Below are positions 10,960 to 21,937 of a stretch of DNA of 64,000 nucleotides, piece by piece. A program made the position numbers and the translations under genes. The stretch is from Trichobilharzia szidati (taxonomy: Eukaryota > Platyhelminthes > Trematoda > Strigeidida > Schistosomatidae). A model generated the notes under the pieces. That model saw only the letters and a list, made by a program, of their open reading frames with translations, was not told where the DNA came from and made no database searches. Location of the stretch: the NCBI GenBank assembly GCA_944472155.2, contig OX235272.1, positions 87,922,020 to 87,986,019 of the forward strand, given 5' to 3'. Within the stretch, counting starts at the first letter, position 1, and each line of letters starts with the position of its first letter.

Positions 10960-11110
10960 AAGTTTCGGCTTTTCTTCTCCAGCATATTTTGTCAACGCAT
11001 GTTTCGTTTCATTGCGACACTATTCATCAGATTATTCCTGATGAAAACGAATTTCACTGTTAGGTAAATCTTTATAAATCTGATACCTTAAAAAGGATTA
11101 TTGTTATAAT
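10960..11110 (-). mobile_element. Possible PLE 3'-end remnant with hammerhead-like motif
   Basis: Minus strand: CTGATGA (complement 11024-11030), a GTGTC (11016-11020)/GAAAC (11006-11010) stem II with one mismatch, GAAA (11002-11005), then CATGCG as a near-palindromic stem III. The flanks show no coding. The same layout (CTGAAGA..., stem, GAAAC) recurs at 55.43-55.47 kb beside a PLE endonuclease remnant, which is why PLE origin is suggested. Confidence 0.35.
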
Positions 11111-11114
11111 TCAA

Positions 11115-12145
11115 CATGTTAAGTGATCCACAATGGAGAACTGAACGAAGAAGCGTTTGAAGCGAAAACAGGAGTAAGAGAAGGTTTCTGTCTACTATCA
11201 CTGATTACATTCCTAAATATGGTGAACTGAATTGTGAAGTATATTATGAGTTGGGAGGGAGAAGACAGGAATAATATGGACCAACGAGAGAACTACAGAA
11301 GATCCGGATATTACGGAGGTTTTATGTCTAGTGTCACATAAATTCGAAGATCAACAGGCGAAAAGCAATAAGTCAGACGAAGAGGCAGACAGCGAAAACA
11401 AAACTTCAAATGAATGCAGAGAAGAAGGAGGTGGTGAATATACTTAATAGACAACGTCAATAAGCATCAGACACAACCAATGGAAGAAATTTGGAAGATA
11501 TCACTTGTTTCACTTACCCATTGTTTCAACTACAAGCGGAACGGATGAACATGTCAAAACCAGCGAGGATCCGAAATGAGAAGAATACCTTTATCATTGT
11601 GAAATCAGTTCGGAAGCCTTCTTAACACAGGTAAGAGGGCAAAATTCGGATATCCAACTTCGATCTCAAGTGAATTCTCCAAAATGATTGAGTAACTTAG
11701 CGTGAGCCTAATCAAAAGCGTTTACAACAGGCTACTTCAGACTGTCATCAACAGCTGCTTTCTCTAGCTTCACAGTGAAGATTAGCTGGACATCCAGAAA
11801 GAAATGGCGTCTAGAAACTCTGGATGGCGACAAACGAAACAATAACCTCTTGATCAACAAATAATTTGGAGAAAATGGAGATGGATAGGACATCCACTGA
11901 AGAGACTTTTTAATGACATCATTCACTTAGCCTTTGAACGGAACTCAAATAGGAAACAATGATTAGGATGTGGGTTTGAGGTTGACACAGAGGTGATCGT
12001 GCAGAAAGTGGTGAGATTTTAACAGCAACTGTGTGGCTATCTAAGGAAGACTACACAGAACAGCACAAAATGGAGACGTGCTACTAAAGCCCTAAGCTCA
12101 ACTCGGAACCCGACGTAATAACTCATAACAATAAAAAAAAAAATA
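11115..12145 (+). mobile_element. RTE LINE 3' half, decayed
   Basis: Begins with QWRTERRSV/GVREGFCLLS-type RT motif B remnants (AAAACAGGAGTAAGAGAAGG near 11165-11184), then the C-terminal domain (NAEKKEVVNILNRQ near 11411) and the 3' end AAGCTCAACTCGGAACCC near 12100, followed by an A/AAT tail that leads into an HH2 fragment. Confidence 0.75.
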
Positions 12146-12150
12146 ATAAT

Positions 12151-12255
12151 AGAGAACCATTGAAAACCAGAGAGTAATGAACGGCTGTTTCGTCCAAATA
12201 ACGGATTCTTCAGTGGTAGGCTTCCATAACCAAACCAAAGAAAATTATACCGACA
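12151..12255 (-). mobile_element. Hammerhead SINE HH2 3' fragment
   Basis: Minus strand: CTGAAGA, ATCC/GGAC stem II, GACGAAAC and an AGCC-GTT stem III/cleavage region at about 12178-12222, then the HH2 tail (CTGGTTTTCAATGGTTCTCT). The head is missing. It directly follows the AT tail of the upstream RTE. Confidence 0.65.
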
Positions 12256-13235
12256 AAAATGAGCCATCTATACGAAACAACACTTACAAATAAGTGGAAT
12301 ATTTTTCCATATTTAAAATAGTTGAAGTATAGAATTCAAGTGTACTTATCCTATTCTTCCGACTTTCTTTTCATAATAATTCCCCTCCCCCTAAAAAGTT
12401 GGTCATATGCAAAATGCGTGTTCAAAAGAAACAAGAACATTTTAACTCCTCTTCCTTGTTTACTTGAAATTTAGTTTTATTTTAATCTGTTTACATATGC
12501 GTATATATGTTTATATGTTTATTTGTTTATGATTTCAATAGCAACCCTATAGATTATAAGCAAAATAAGTGGTAATAATAACTTTATGCTAATCTTATGT
12601 GCACTTCTTAAAACCAACATTAAATAAACTTTTCTAAGATTACCTTATGTTCATAAACTTAAATTTTGCTTCCTTTATTTTCCTGATATGTAAACAATTA
12701 AATAAGCAGGAAAAGCTTTAGGAAACGAAGATAAAAAGCCTGCGTGACAAAGTTATATCGTAAATTTCGAAAGGCAAAAATGTCAACTGTTGTTTTTGTG
12801 ACTGCTTGGGTGTGCATCTTACAATGATCGAGCTAGCACTGGTTAGAAATGATGTCCTTGCAGGTCCTATCATGTCAGAAAAGTCGTTTGGTTAGCGCTT
12901 TGACTAAAAGCCATTACCATCAAGTTGTGTATACTATGTTGGGAGTCTGTGAGTGAGGTGATACTGCTGTCAAATAGGGATGTAATAGCAGTATGAAGTT
13001 CCCCTCAGACAACGAGCAGTCCAGCTATACTGCCTCCTTGCTTTGAGGAGGGAGGCGTAGAAGAGATCAACCCCTGCTTACATTGCTGCCATACGTAAAC
13101 GTCAGTGAGATCTTAATATGGATATAACAAGCTGTGCAGAAGAAACGTATATATATGTCTTTATCGCTCGAAGGAGACACAGCCGTTGAATTACAGGCAT
13201 AAAAACTCTGAAAAATAACAGCTAAAACATTCTTT
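12256..13235. other. No recognisable gene
   Basis: AT-rich to 12750. The 12820-13110 part is less AT-rich (repeated CTGCC.../GCAGTATGAAG blocks) but I recognise no family. Possibly an old unidentified repeat. Confidence 0.3.
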
Positions 13236-14245
13236 TCTGCAAATTATTATTATTGTTCCCTTGGGTTCCTAGTGGAACATAGAGCTTCAAATACACGTCT
13301 TCTGATGTACTTTTCACCTGCATCCATGTTAGTGCATACTGTTTCAACTCCTCTTCACACGACCTCCTCCATGTCACCCTTGGACGTCCCGTTCGCCGCT
13401 TCCTTTTTGGGTTCCACTCGAACACTGGCCTGACGCCCGATGTCACCCAACGGCCTCCTCAGCGAGTGTCCAATCCACCTCCACTTCCTCCTGCACATTT
13501 CTTGGGCGATTGGTTCTTGTTTTTAAATCACGAAAAATACCCATTTATTCATAAGTAAAAACACAGTTTTTGTTCAGCGAAGAAATTTCTTTTCAACGAC
13601 TTGTTTTGTTACTTCCCATAGTTTCTTGTTGGTGATTCTTTCTGGCCATCTGATCTTCAGTATAGAGCGAAGACAGTTGTTGTTGATAAAGGTCTGCAAC
13701 CTGTTGGAAATATTCTTTGTGACCCGCCAAGTTTCTGATCCGTATAGAAGAACTGACTGACTTGACGTTTGTATTGAAAATCCAAATTTTGTTGTTGATG
13801 CTGAGTGACGAAGATTTCCAGATTGGTTTCAGGTTGATGAATGTGTTTCTCGCCTTCCTGATTCTGCGATTTGACATCCTCGTGCGTTCCTACTGTAGTT
13901 GAGACAATGCTCCTTAGTTAAGCGAATGAAGTAACCTTTTTCAAATCCCTCCCGTTGATGGTGATTGGCGCTGGATGTTGCTGCTGCTGTTGTTGTTGTT
14001 GGTTGTTTATTTTCATAACCTCTGTCTTGTCTATGTTCACCTGGAGTCCTGTCTTTGCTGCTTATCCAACCAGTTTGTCGGTTTTCGCTTGTAAGTCTTC
14101 GATTTTGTGTGACATCGAACATAAATCATCCACGCGCGAAATCCAGGTCTTCTAGGTTCTTCACATCGGTCCAGGATATCCCTGTCTTCTCGTTCCCCAC
14201 TGTCTGATGCATAATCCAGTCCACCACAATTGAGAATATGGTGGA
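13236..14245 (-). mobile_element. RTE LINE 3' half, fairly well preserved, with a 76-bp insertion
   Basis: Minus-strand ORFs 14122-13829, 13877-13593 and 13446-13222 cover the RT/C-terminal region: MFDVTQNRRLTSENRQTG, then RIRKARNTFINLKPIWKSSS, FNTNVKSVSSS, RPRVTWRRSCEEELKQY and the tail. Relative to the copy at 31.65-32.6 kb there is one insertion at 13524-13599. The copy remains frameshifted and lacks the RT catalytic half. Confidence 0.8.
13524..13599. mobile_element. 76-bp PLE-terminus-like insertion with 8-bp target duplication
   Basis: CTTGTTTT occurs at 13516-13523 and again at 13600-13607, and RTE copies without the insert carry it once. The insert ends with TTCAGCGAAGAAATTTCTTT, the motif found at the ends of the PLE units at 40.5, 42.65 and 53.03 kb. 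It has no coding capacity. Confidence 0.6.
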
Positions 14246-14319
14246 TTACGAAACTACGCTAATAATTCACCTGTCATTGAATAATCCCAAGGAAGGTGAG
14301 GGATAAGCTGGCGATTGTA

Positions 14320-14600
14320 GCCACTTCAATATGCATTTATGCCTTTATAAATTTGACTGTTCGTGTGGAGGCAGTTACAAGGCTAGAACGGCTCAGCAGG
14401 TCCACTGTCACCTTCCTTAGTATTGTCCAACGTGGTTAGGCAAAGGAGTGATACAGTCAATGAAGAGTTCCATATTAGTACAAGATTGATAAAAGTTCAG
14501 ACTTTACATTTCTATACAATGTACACCACTGTGAAGCTTAATGAGAATTTACCGAAAATACGTATTTGATCGCTTAAATCGTGTTCTACAACTCACAAAA
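14320..14600 (+). pseudogene. PLE GIY-YIG endonuclease fragment
   Basis: Plus-strand translation gives FDCSCGGSYKARTAQQVHC, then YCPTWLGKGVIQSMKSSIL, matching FDCSCGASYIGRTIRQVHH / HHPTWLSKGQTRSIRSSIL of the endonuclease at 41.0 kb. The YIGRT core reads YKART and stops interrupt it. Only the N-terminal half is clear. Confidence 0.7.
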
Positions 14601-15764
14601 CCAACTCAAACAGGCCATATATCACTGGTCTCAAGCAGCTCACCTCTTATCTGTACTCCTTCTGTTTCCGATGCTCCAAAAAGATATCGAATTTCGCCGT
14701 GTGAGCATCCAGGAAGTAATAACCGGCCACACACTCTGTCATAGGCATACAAAGTTTTCCTGAACATCCCCATCACCTTTATCTTAGTGCTTTTTTCCTT
14801 ATGTGAAAGCCATCCTAAAGGTAGGTCCTTCACCTCTCATGTGTAAAACTGTTAACGGCCACGAAAGCCGGAGAAACACTACTGATGGTCTCTTGAAACC
14901 ACGCTGCGAACTTCGTATTAGAGCATTTAGCGCTAAATCAGACAGCATGCCTCAGTATCTAATTACTCTGATATCTCTGTGTTTCGAAAATAGGAAAGAA
15001 TACAAGACCAAAGTGTGGTTATTCACTTAACCCTACCTTAGCCAATAGAGTGAACCTGAAAAATTCACCCTACGGCTGTCGGGAGATTCTTTGACTAAAT
15101 TCACAAAGACATACAAGTGTGTGAATAGCATTCAGTAGTTGGGAAAAAATTCCCAAATTGAATGGAGTCCAGTCGACAGTCGTATGCGTTTTTTACCGTC
15201 TGAATAAATCCGTTAGAAGGAGAAGAAGAGGGCTGTAATATTCGCTGATTGCTTTTTCCAGTCTCTGCTAACGCCCCAACCAACTCGGAAAAATTTGTTG
15301 ATTAGCATAGTAACTAATTTAGATTGTTTAAAGTTGATAACAGCTAAATAAAAATAAAAAGTGACGTCATTCTATCCTGTTCAATTTGTTGTTCTCCTCC
15401 CTTTATTTTTAGTTTCATCAAGAGAAATAATTGTCTGGGATGCTATTTTAATTCAGTGTTATCTCAATTAAAAAAACGTTACCGATGACACGTACTCAAT
15501 GTTCATCTATTGTAATTCCTGTTGTTCTTTTCCATCTATTTTTGCTATTCAACTTTGAAAATTATGATAGACTCTTTGTATTTTTGTTTAATTTAAAAAA
15601 AAAGAAAAATAAGTAGTAAATTAGATTTTTTCGAAATAAATAAATGTTTAAATTTTACGAAATGAAAAAGCACTCATAGAAACGTGTAGGAAATATGCAA
15701 TATATTTCCCCACCTACGATTAGATTTTGCAACGGAAAATAGAAAACCGCAAAATCGTATCATT
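14601..15764. other. No recognisable gene
   Basis: Mixed-composition sequence to 15300, then strongly AT-rich. ORFs of 60-75 codons overlap on both strands with no recognised motif. Possibly low-copy DNA. Confidence 0.3.
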
Positions 15765-17600
15765 ATAGATAAGATTTTATTTTGATAAAGTCTCACAGTG
15801 TTGTTATACAGTAATATTTACTGATGACCACTTTTCGAGCACAATTTATTACTGCTCATAATCATATAGAGGCGCTACTCACATAACTTTCTTGCTTCAT
15901 TTATATACATGAGTAAAAATTGATGATTAGACATTTGAATGAAATCAATATATGATAAAGTACATTCAGAAATAATATTAGTGTTATCAATCAAATACAA
16001 TCGAATGGGAAATAAGACAAGTGTTTTTATAGTCAAAATAAATAACTTGTTACAATGTTATAATGTGCATGAATTGAAATAGAATTTTAAGATTATTTAT
16101 TATCCTCCTCTGATGTGACTGACTGGTGGTAATAATATTTTCCAAATCTCTGGCATTTGCGTTGAATCACTTCTATTTCATGAGTTAGGTGTAGATTTGA
16201 TGAACCAGGCAGGATTCAGTTATCAATCTCTCTCTCTCCACCTACCCATATTACTCATTAGAATTTGGACTCTCTCCCACCCTACTGTGTGGTTGTGTTA
16301 ATGCATGCAGAGCGATCGCTAAGCTTTTTTCTAAATTACTTATCTTTGTGGGATCAATAATTCTAACCTAAGCTGAATCCTTATATTTTAACAATCTGAC
16401 TACCCTCGACCTACTAGTCTGACCCATGCAGTTGACCTCACTCATAGTCATTGCGAGGTATTTTGTAAATTATGTTATATTGTCTAATTTGGTCCACTGC
16501 ATACTTTAGCCTGCAAAGCTTGTCCCTTGATGAGTTTGTAGGTTCAAATGCCACTCTAATTGCTGCTTTATTATTAATCCTACGTAGGGTCTCAGATGTC
16601 CCCTCTTTATGTAGTATGACTGTAGATGACTTATATTCTCTCTTATATATATCATTATTATAAGTTTCCCCATTATTTTGAATTTACTTTCGACCTCTTT
16701 TCACCTTCCTATTAAATTTTATAGGATAGTTATTCAACACCAACGCCTCTTCTTCTTTCTGTTTTATTTCATCGTTTAAGTGTTTCGGTGTACTACTTAG
16801 TGCTGCGGCTCGGTTTGTAAGACACTTTACTAAGCCTGCCTTCACAGACAGATAACGGATGAGATAATTAAAGTCTAGATATAAATTAGAATGCGTTGGT
16901 TTTTTATAAACGCTAGTGTGGAGTGCAGTTTCTCTTCTTCTATTCGTTTTATTTTACAATCTAAAATAACTAATTCTCTTTGTTCATTTTCTGATTCAAA
17001 TGAGAATTTTATTTCCTCCACTAGTGAGTTTATATGCTTCAAAAAGCTGGGTGTGTGTTCTCTTTTTAACACTGTTAGTGAAAGTGTCATCCACATATCT
17101 CTACCATGTTTTTGAAGTAGGATTAAATGTATTAAAAGCAATATTTTCCCAGCTGTCCATAAAGATATCTGTTACAAAAGGGGATATTGGTGATCCATCT
17201 TATCGCTACACTTTCTGTTTGTCTATATATTTTGCTCTGGAATTTAAAGATAGTAGATGTGAGGCATAACTGAAATTAAGAAACCTGTAGATACAATAAT
17301 GAATAAGATTAAGAAATCTACAGCGGATTTAATACCTAGTGTGAAGCTGTCACTGAGTGAATCTAACTTGTTTAATTTAATGCCTAAAACTAATAATGCT
17401 AGTAGAATATATGATACCATTTAAAATAAATGAAACAGGTTACCCTATAAGACCAATAGTAGATTTCGGAAATACGCCGAAGTATGAATCATCAAAACTC
17501 TTAGCTCTAATACTATGTCCCATTAGAAATCATTCAAACTCTAGGCTAACACTGTGTGATTTATCAAAAAAAAATCTTATCTATGATGGAGTTATACTAT
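15765..17600 (-). mobile_element. Penelope-like element (second type), RT-endonuclease with inverted 5' piece
   Basis: Minus strand 17270-16690: MGSPISP-type motif (DGSPISPFVTDIF), RYVDDTFT (YVDD box, complement near 17090), then VYKKPTHSNLYLDFNY and VKCLTNRA. About 16600-16470 encodes GTSETLRRINNKAAIRVAF and IIYKIP, followed by the endonuclease remnant CMGQTSRS near 16430. The 5' RT fingers lie on the opposite strand at 17275-17545. Terminal repeats are inverted: 15765-15830 against 17546-17600. Stops and frameshifts throughout. Confidence 0.8.
17275..17545 (+). pseudogene. PLE RT fingers region, inverted relative to the rest of the element
   Basis: Plus-strand reading gives KKSTADLIPSVKLSLSESNL, then RIYDTIKINETGYPIRPIVD, matching the conserved PLE pattern RfYGxPKIHKxxxPlRPIv, and YESSKLLALIL. 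It borders the minus-strand palm at 17270, giving the typical look of a 5' inversion during reverse transcription. Confidence 0.65.
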
Positions 17601-17639
17601 AACACAGTGCCCACGTCTTGTGCTTATATCAATAACACA

Positions 17640-18010
17640 ACATCGCATCTTCAGTGAGATTACTTTTTCATTGATTCCTATTGCTAGTTTGTCATCGAAT
17701 TTTTTAAGAATTTCACGTTTTATTGTAATCATGGTTCAGTTAATGTAATACTAAACTGAATATCATATAAATTAAGGGAAGTAATACAGAATTTATGAAT
17801 TAATGTGTGCCTCATCAGGACAGGGTAACGATACTGGCTGGTTGGACTAGTTCATTTAAGATAATTGCAATGGCCTCCACTGTTTCAAGTGATCGGTATC
17901 TAGAGGCCTTTGTTAAATTACGCGATACCCGATGGATGATCGAGAAAGACTTTTCAATGATAGCTAGCTTTGTGGCCTGTTCGAAAGCCAGGAGACAATA
18001 AAAAACTGTC
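17640..18010 (-). pseudogene. PLE endonuclease C-terminus plus 3' flank
   Basis: Minus-strand ORF 18027-17815 contains IIEKSFSIIHRVSRNLTKAS then RSLETVEAIAI, matching the end of the PLE GIY-YIG domain (FEIIYRIPTNLxxAxRVRLL, TAEAIGI). It lies upstream, in minus-strand terms, of the 17.6-15.8 kb PLE, so it belongs to a separate copy. Confidence 0.65.
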
Positions 18011-18477
18011 AGTGATTTTAACAACACCTTTAATTAGTTACATCAGTAGATGTTTCGAAGGTCAAAAACTTAAGTTCCCAGACCATGGCCTGCATGACTG
18101 GCATCACAGGGGCAGTTGAATTGCGAGGTGGGGCTGCAGTTGAAGGTGGCCAGCCTAGATACTACATCTTTCATTTGAATAGTCACAACCACTTCTGTGA
18201 AAAATATAAACTGCAGCTTACGGCACTAAACGTTTTTTGAGTCGATGTATATATATGTTTATTTATTTAGACTTAGCTTTGATAGATGTGGGAGAATTCT
18301 CGTCTGCTGTTACGGTTGTGTTCGATGATGAATTTTCCAGGGTAGGTTTTTTCAATCAATATGTCGTATGAAATCTTGAGTTAGTCCTCAATCGCACGTT
18401 CTGAATAGATAGCTATTTCAGCTTGAGTTTTATGCAACATTATATTAAAGGTAGCTAACAAGAAATTGTAGGAACAA
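18011..18477. other. No recognisable gene
   Basis: Includes a GC-richer patch at 18085-18150 with no coding support, then AT-rich sequence. Confidence 0.35.
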
Positions 18478-18735
18478 ACCAACCAACGGCCGATTGATCG
18501 CCCAAAAATTATGTAGGCATACATTGAGGAGATCGTCGAATGACATCGCGCAGGAGACCCTCGAGTGGAATCCCAGTGGGAAGCGACTAGTGTGTCATCC
18601 TAGGGTAGCATGGAGGAGATTAGAAATTGTGGGCAGTTATGGTTCAAGCTGAAGAGGATGGCAGAAGATAGGACAAAGTGGAGATATGTTGTTGAAGCCC
18701 TATGTTCCACTCGGAACTCAAGGGAATAATAATAT
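18478..18735 (+). mobile_element. RTE LINE 3' end
   Basis: C-terminal end of the RTE ORF in broken frames (GGAATCCCAGTGGGAAGCGA, GTAGCATGGAGGAGATTAGA), then GTTGAAGCCCTATGTTCCAC at 18695-18714 and an AATAATAATATTATAATAAT tail. Confidence 0.8.
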
Positions 18736-19014
18736 TATAATAATAACATCTCCATTTAACGTAATCGAAACATATACTGTGTCATGCGACTTAATGTCTA
18801 AACTCCTTAACAGATAACACATATTTTTCAAGGAGCCAAATGGTGTAGACAGCACACACTTTGACAGGAAGAGTAAAACAGAGTTTAAACATTTTAGAAT
18901 AAGTTAAATCTTCAAGCTATAGAATTTAGTGTAAAGGTAATGGAAATTATATTATTGGTATTTATCAGATTGTCTCTTTGCATTTCGAAAGATGTTTTGT
19001 GAAGATAACATTGA
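18736..19014. other. No recognisable feature
   Basis: AT-rich. No ORF or repeat recognised. Confidence 0.4.
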
Positions 19015-19639
19015 ATTCAGGTTTTACTCAGTAGCAGGAAAGACAGGAATATTTGGGGCCGACAAGAAGTTTCTAGAAGATTTTGACTTCTTGTAAGCTT
19101 AAAGATCTACAGGTGAAAACCAAAAACCTGTCAGGATAGGCAGGCAGTGAAGATAGAACTTTAGGAGAGATGATGAAGATATCTAACCATTAAAAACAGT
19201 TACCAGTTTTCATCAACAGGAGAAATTCGGAAGGGGTCATTTTCTTTACTTATCTAGGCAAAATCGTTTCAAACACAGGTGGACGGTGCAGTTGAGGATT
19301 TTTTAAGGGCATGGTTGGAAAAGCAAGACTGACCTTTAAGAATCTGAAATCCAGTGAGGAAATCTGCTGCACCGATTATGAACATCAAGATTGAAATTTT
19401 CAGCATCAATATCAAGTCAGTTCTTCCATATACATCAGAATTTTGGAGCGTCACAGAAAGCATTTCGAATAGGCTTCAGGCATTTATCAACAGCTGCCTT
19501 TTTTGGCTCATTACTTGAGATAAGATGGAGGGCTAGAAAAAATTGGCAGCAGGTAACTTTGGCAGGCAGAGAAACAACCAAGGACGTTTTGTCAAACGAA
19601 TTTTCAAAGGGAGATAGAGATGAATTGGACAGACGCTAA

Positions 19640-19872
19640 GTAAACTATTGATTAACATTTTATTTTTATTTTGTTTTCATTTTTCATTACAGCTTGATGC
19701 CACACCGTATTTTCGTACAAGTATGGAATTTTCAGCATGGATGTCGGTATTCCAAATTTTGCAGGCCGACCATAGATATCGGGTGTGCGTCGGAAGGGGT
19801 TCGAACCCCAGACCATGTGAATGGTCGGCGAGAGTCCTAACCACTGTGCCACCGACGCATGTGCCACACACA
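19640..19872 (-). mobile_element. tRNA-headed SINE (family A) nested in RTE
   Basis: Minus strand: A box TGGCACAGTGG (complement near 19842-19852), perfect B box GGTTCGAACCC (complement near 19798-19808), then the body through ATCTATGGTCGGCCTGCAAA to the tail. It is better preserved than the copy at 6.43 kb. A target duplication is not clear. Confidence 0.75.
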
Positions 19873-19978
19873 CCCTCGAGTGGAACCAGAGTAGGAAACG
19901 ATGAGTTGAGTGTAGGTTCTAGAGTCACATGGTGTATGAATGTTGTACGACCAGATAAAATCGACTGTAGATGTACTG

Positions 19979-20226
19979 TTTATTTTTTTTTATTTATTCC
20001 TTCACGTTCCCAGTGGAACGTAGGGCTTCAAGCTAGAGGCTTGAAGTTTCTGCAGCAGTGATGACTATTTTTACAGGATGAGGTTGCTAGCCTCATGCGC
20101 GACCTTTCCTCTTTACCGGCTTTATTTCTGGCTAGGCGAGGTAAAATAGTGCGTCGGCCGGGAATCAAACCCTGGGCCATGTGCATGGTCGGCTAACATC
20201 CTAACCGCTGTGCCACCAACGCACGC
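19979..20226 (-). mobile_element. tRNA-headed SINE with RTE-like tail (family B), nested, 10-bp target duplication
   Basis: AGATGTACTG at 19969-19978 is repeated at 20227-20236, and the RTE sequence continues across. Minus strand: A box TGGCACAGCGG, B-box-like GGTTTGATTCC, the body, and a tail CTTGAAGCCCTACGTTCCAC then AAGGAATAAATAAAA that matches the RTE 3' end. This is the clearest evidence for LINE-driven SINE insertion in the window. Confidence 0.8.
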
Positions 20227-20317
20227 AGATGTACTGCTGAAGCCTTTTATTCCACTCTGAAACTATGGGAATACTGATAATACAATAGTAAGATTTACTT
20301 ATTACCGATTTTATTTT

Positions 20318-20635
20318 GTCGGTAGTGACTAGGAGTGGAATCCAGAATGCGCGATTCATGCTATTCGAGATTCAATGCCTGAATATACCTTCACTTTTCA
20401 ATGAGTGATGGTGTTGTCACTGAAAGTGGAACCCAGCACCTCTCGTTTTAAAAGCAAAAGCGTTATCCACTAGGCTAATGAAGCCATAAGATCCCCCTTT
20501 CCTAGCACAGGTGTCAGTCATTTTTGTTCAAGATATCCTTCGTATTTCCCTTTGTTTGACTATTTTGGTCTAAATAGGATGTAATACGCATCCTTTAGTC
20601 CACTGCTAGTCACTAAGTAAAACCTTTTAATACTC
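20318..20635. mobile_element. Sm-alpha-like SINE (HH1), minus copy plus inverted plus-strand fragment
   Basis: The minus copy (20318-20520) has tRNA-like boxes (complement of AGCGTTATCCACTAGGCTAA) and a decayed hammerhead (TCGCGCATTCTGGATTCC; GAAA reads GAAT, first box mutated). At about 20563-20630 a plus-oriented fragment AAATAGGATGTAATACGCAT then CCACTGCTAGTCAC is the 3' half of the same hammerhead, so this is another head-to-head arrangement. Confidence 0.65.
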
Positions 20636-20828
20636 TTTTATGGTCAAAGCATCTGTACTAGTAGCCAATAGGTCGACAGAAACTGAACATTTCAATCTAG
20701 TATAGATCAATCAAGGGGAAATGCAAAAATAAACATGAACAAATTAATGAGAACTCTGTTAAGTAAAACACATTATCCTAATAATATGCCACTGTTTTTC
20801 GTAGTTTACGGTAGCTAATACATCAGAA
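20636..20828. other. No recognisable feature
   Basis: Short AT-rich spacer between HH1 and HH2 elements. Confidence 0.4.
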
Positions 20829-21366
20829 TGATTTGTTGGAAGATGACATCATTAGCTGACATCAGTTAGAGAGCCATTGGAACACCAGCTGGGAGTACTG
20901 GACAGTTGTTTCGTCAGCCTAGTTCGGAACTCTTCATCAGTATGCACCTACCGCCAGGGTTCGAATCCAGGACCTTCTGGTTACAAAGCTAGCGAGCTCG
21001 TAGACCATTAAGCCACTGGGTCTCGAACCAATTGCCAGTCCATGAATTCCAACTTCCGCCAATTTGTGACATTGGCTAGTGGTTGTTCTATGTTATAAAT
21101 TGGCAGGTGTTGGAATTCATGGACCGGCCAATGGATCGGTTCCCAGTGACTTAATGGTCTAGGAGCTCGCTAGCTTTGTAACCAGAAGGTCCTGGGTTCG
21201 AACTATGACAGTAGGTGCGTTCTGCTAAAGAGTCCTAAACTAGGCTGATGAAATGGCTGTCGAGTTCTCCTAGATATTTTGCCAATGGTTCTTTAACCGA
21301 CGTCAGCTCATAATGAAATCTCCCAACCAATCAAACAAAATCCCGACAAAAACCAATACTTGAATA
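20829..21366. mobile_element. Hammerhead SINE HH2, long head-to-head pair
   Basis: The left minus arm (20829-21075) and right plus arm (21085-21366) are inverted copies meeting at a GGCTAGTGGTTG centre. Each has the tRNA-like head (GGTTCGAATCC complement near 20960; ACTTAATGGTCT near 21150). The left hammerhead (20893-20945) keeps CAGTA/TACTG stem I and GTC cleavage, but GGAC-GAAAC is replaced by GGCTGACGAAAC. The right arm has GGCTGATGAAATGGC. Both belong to a variant subfamily. Confidence 0.8.
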
Positions 21367-21604
21367 ACAACAGAATAATTGTTTGGAAAATCCCTCTCTA
21401 ACGATCTTTTTACGATATCGTTTCAACAATTTTTTATTATTATCCCATTTTCTCCTGGATTCCTTATTATTTGCTGTTGCTAGCATACCACTTGTTGACT
21501 TGATTCTTATTATTTGTCTTTGTCCCTGTTTAATGTATAATTTCAGTGCTATTCTTTGTGGTTGTGTGTTCACACTGATAATATGCTGCTTAATGACTAC
21601 GATT

Positions 21605-21752
21605 TCGTTTGAGTGAATCAAGGTTACTCTAACCTTGGACTGTCAGCCGGAATTATTTTGTGTGCAACTCTTGTGGAAAGAGTCTCGATCACATCTTGTT
21701 TGGAATATTCTGCTTGATTCTCAAGCACTTCTTGTAGTTGAAATTCGATTAA
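21605..21752 (+). other. Possible host-gene exon (low confidence)
   Basis: One frame is open over DCQPELFCVQLLWKESRSH and ALLVVEIRL and ends at a consensus donor AA|GTAAGT (21751-21758). The remaining base of the codon would join in phase with an exon beginning after CTCAAG at about 21937. The sequence matches none of the repeats here. I do not recognise the protein. Confidence 0.22.
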
Positions 21753-21937
21753 GTAAGTTTATCCTACAGTACCCCTCTTTTTTCTGGAAACTTATCTTAC
21801 CCGCTCAGCTGCCTAAAAACACTGTTGAGGTAATTTCGAGTTTTCGATTTTATTCTTGCTAAATATTATATCAGGTTATATGGCAAATAGCTTTTTTCCT
21901 GCCGTAGGTGCATTTTGTGACTGTGAATAACTCAAGG

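Larger units (their letters stand above)
19015..20285 (+). mobile_element. RTE LINE 3' half carrying two nested SINEs
   Basis: Plus-strand RTE remnants: TGKTGIFGADKKFLEDFDFL near 19030, C-terminal IxIFSINIKSVLPYTSEFWS near 19390, SNRLQAFINSC, then resumption at 19873 (CCCTCGAGTGGAACCAGAGT) and the 3' end at 20232-20283 (GCTGAAGCCTTTTATTCCAC). SINE A is inserted at 19640-19872 and SINE B at 19979-20226. All frames are broken. Confidence 0.75.

Noticed and set aside
11018..11043. Simple hairpin TTCATCAG...CTGATGAA
   Set aside because: It competes with the hammerhead reading at the same place, so neither can be asserted without more copies; kept only as a weak PLE/hammerhead entry.
13955..14155. 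Cysteine-rich ORF on the plus strand (and similar at 31713-31997, minus)
   Set aside because: Antisense shadow of the CAA/CAG-rich stretch in the RTE ORF.
14601..15300. Possible host gene in a balanced-composition stretch
   Set aside because: ORFs under 76 codons on both strands, no splice-consistent frame or motif.
19798..19852. Functional tRNA gene
   Set aside because: A and B boxes are present but no cloverleaf or acceptor stem forms; it is a SINE head, as at all the other loci.
19677..20061. ORFs of 83 and 137 aa over the nested SINEs
   Set aside because: They run through tRNA-like SINE sequence and RTE junctions on either strand; no domain.
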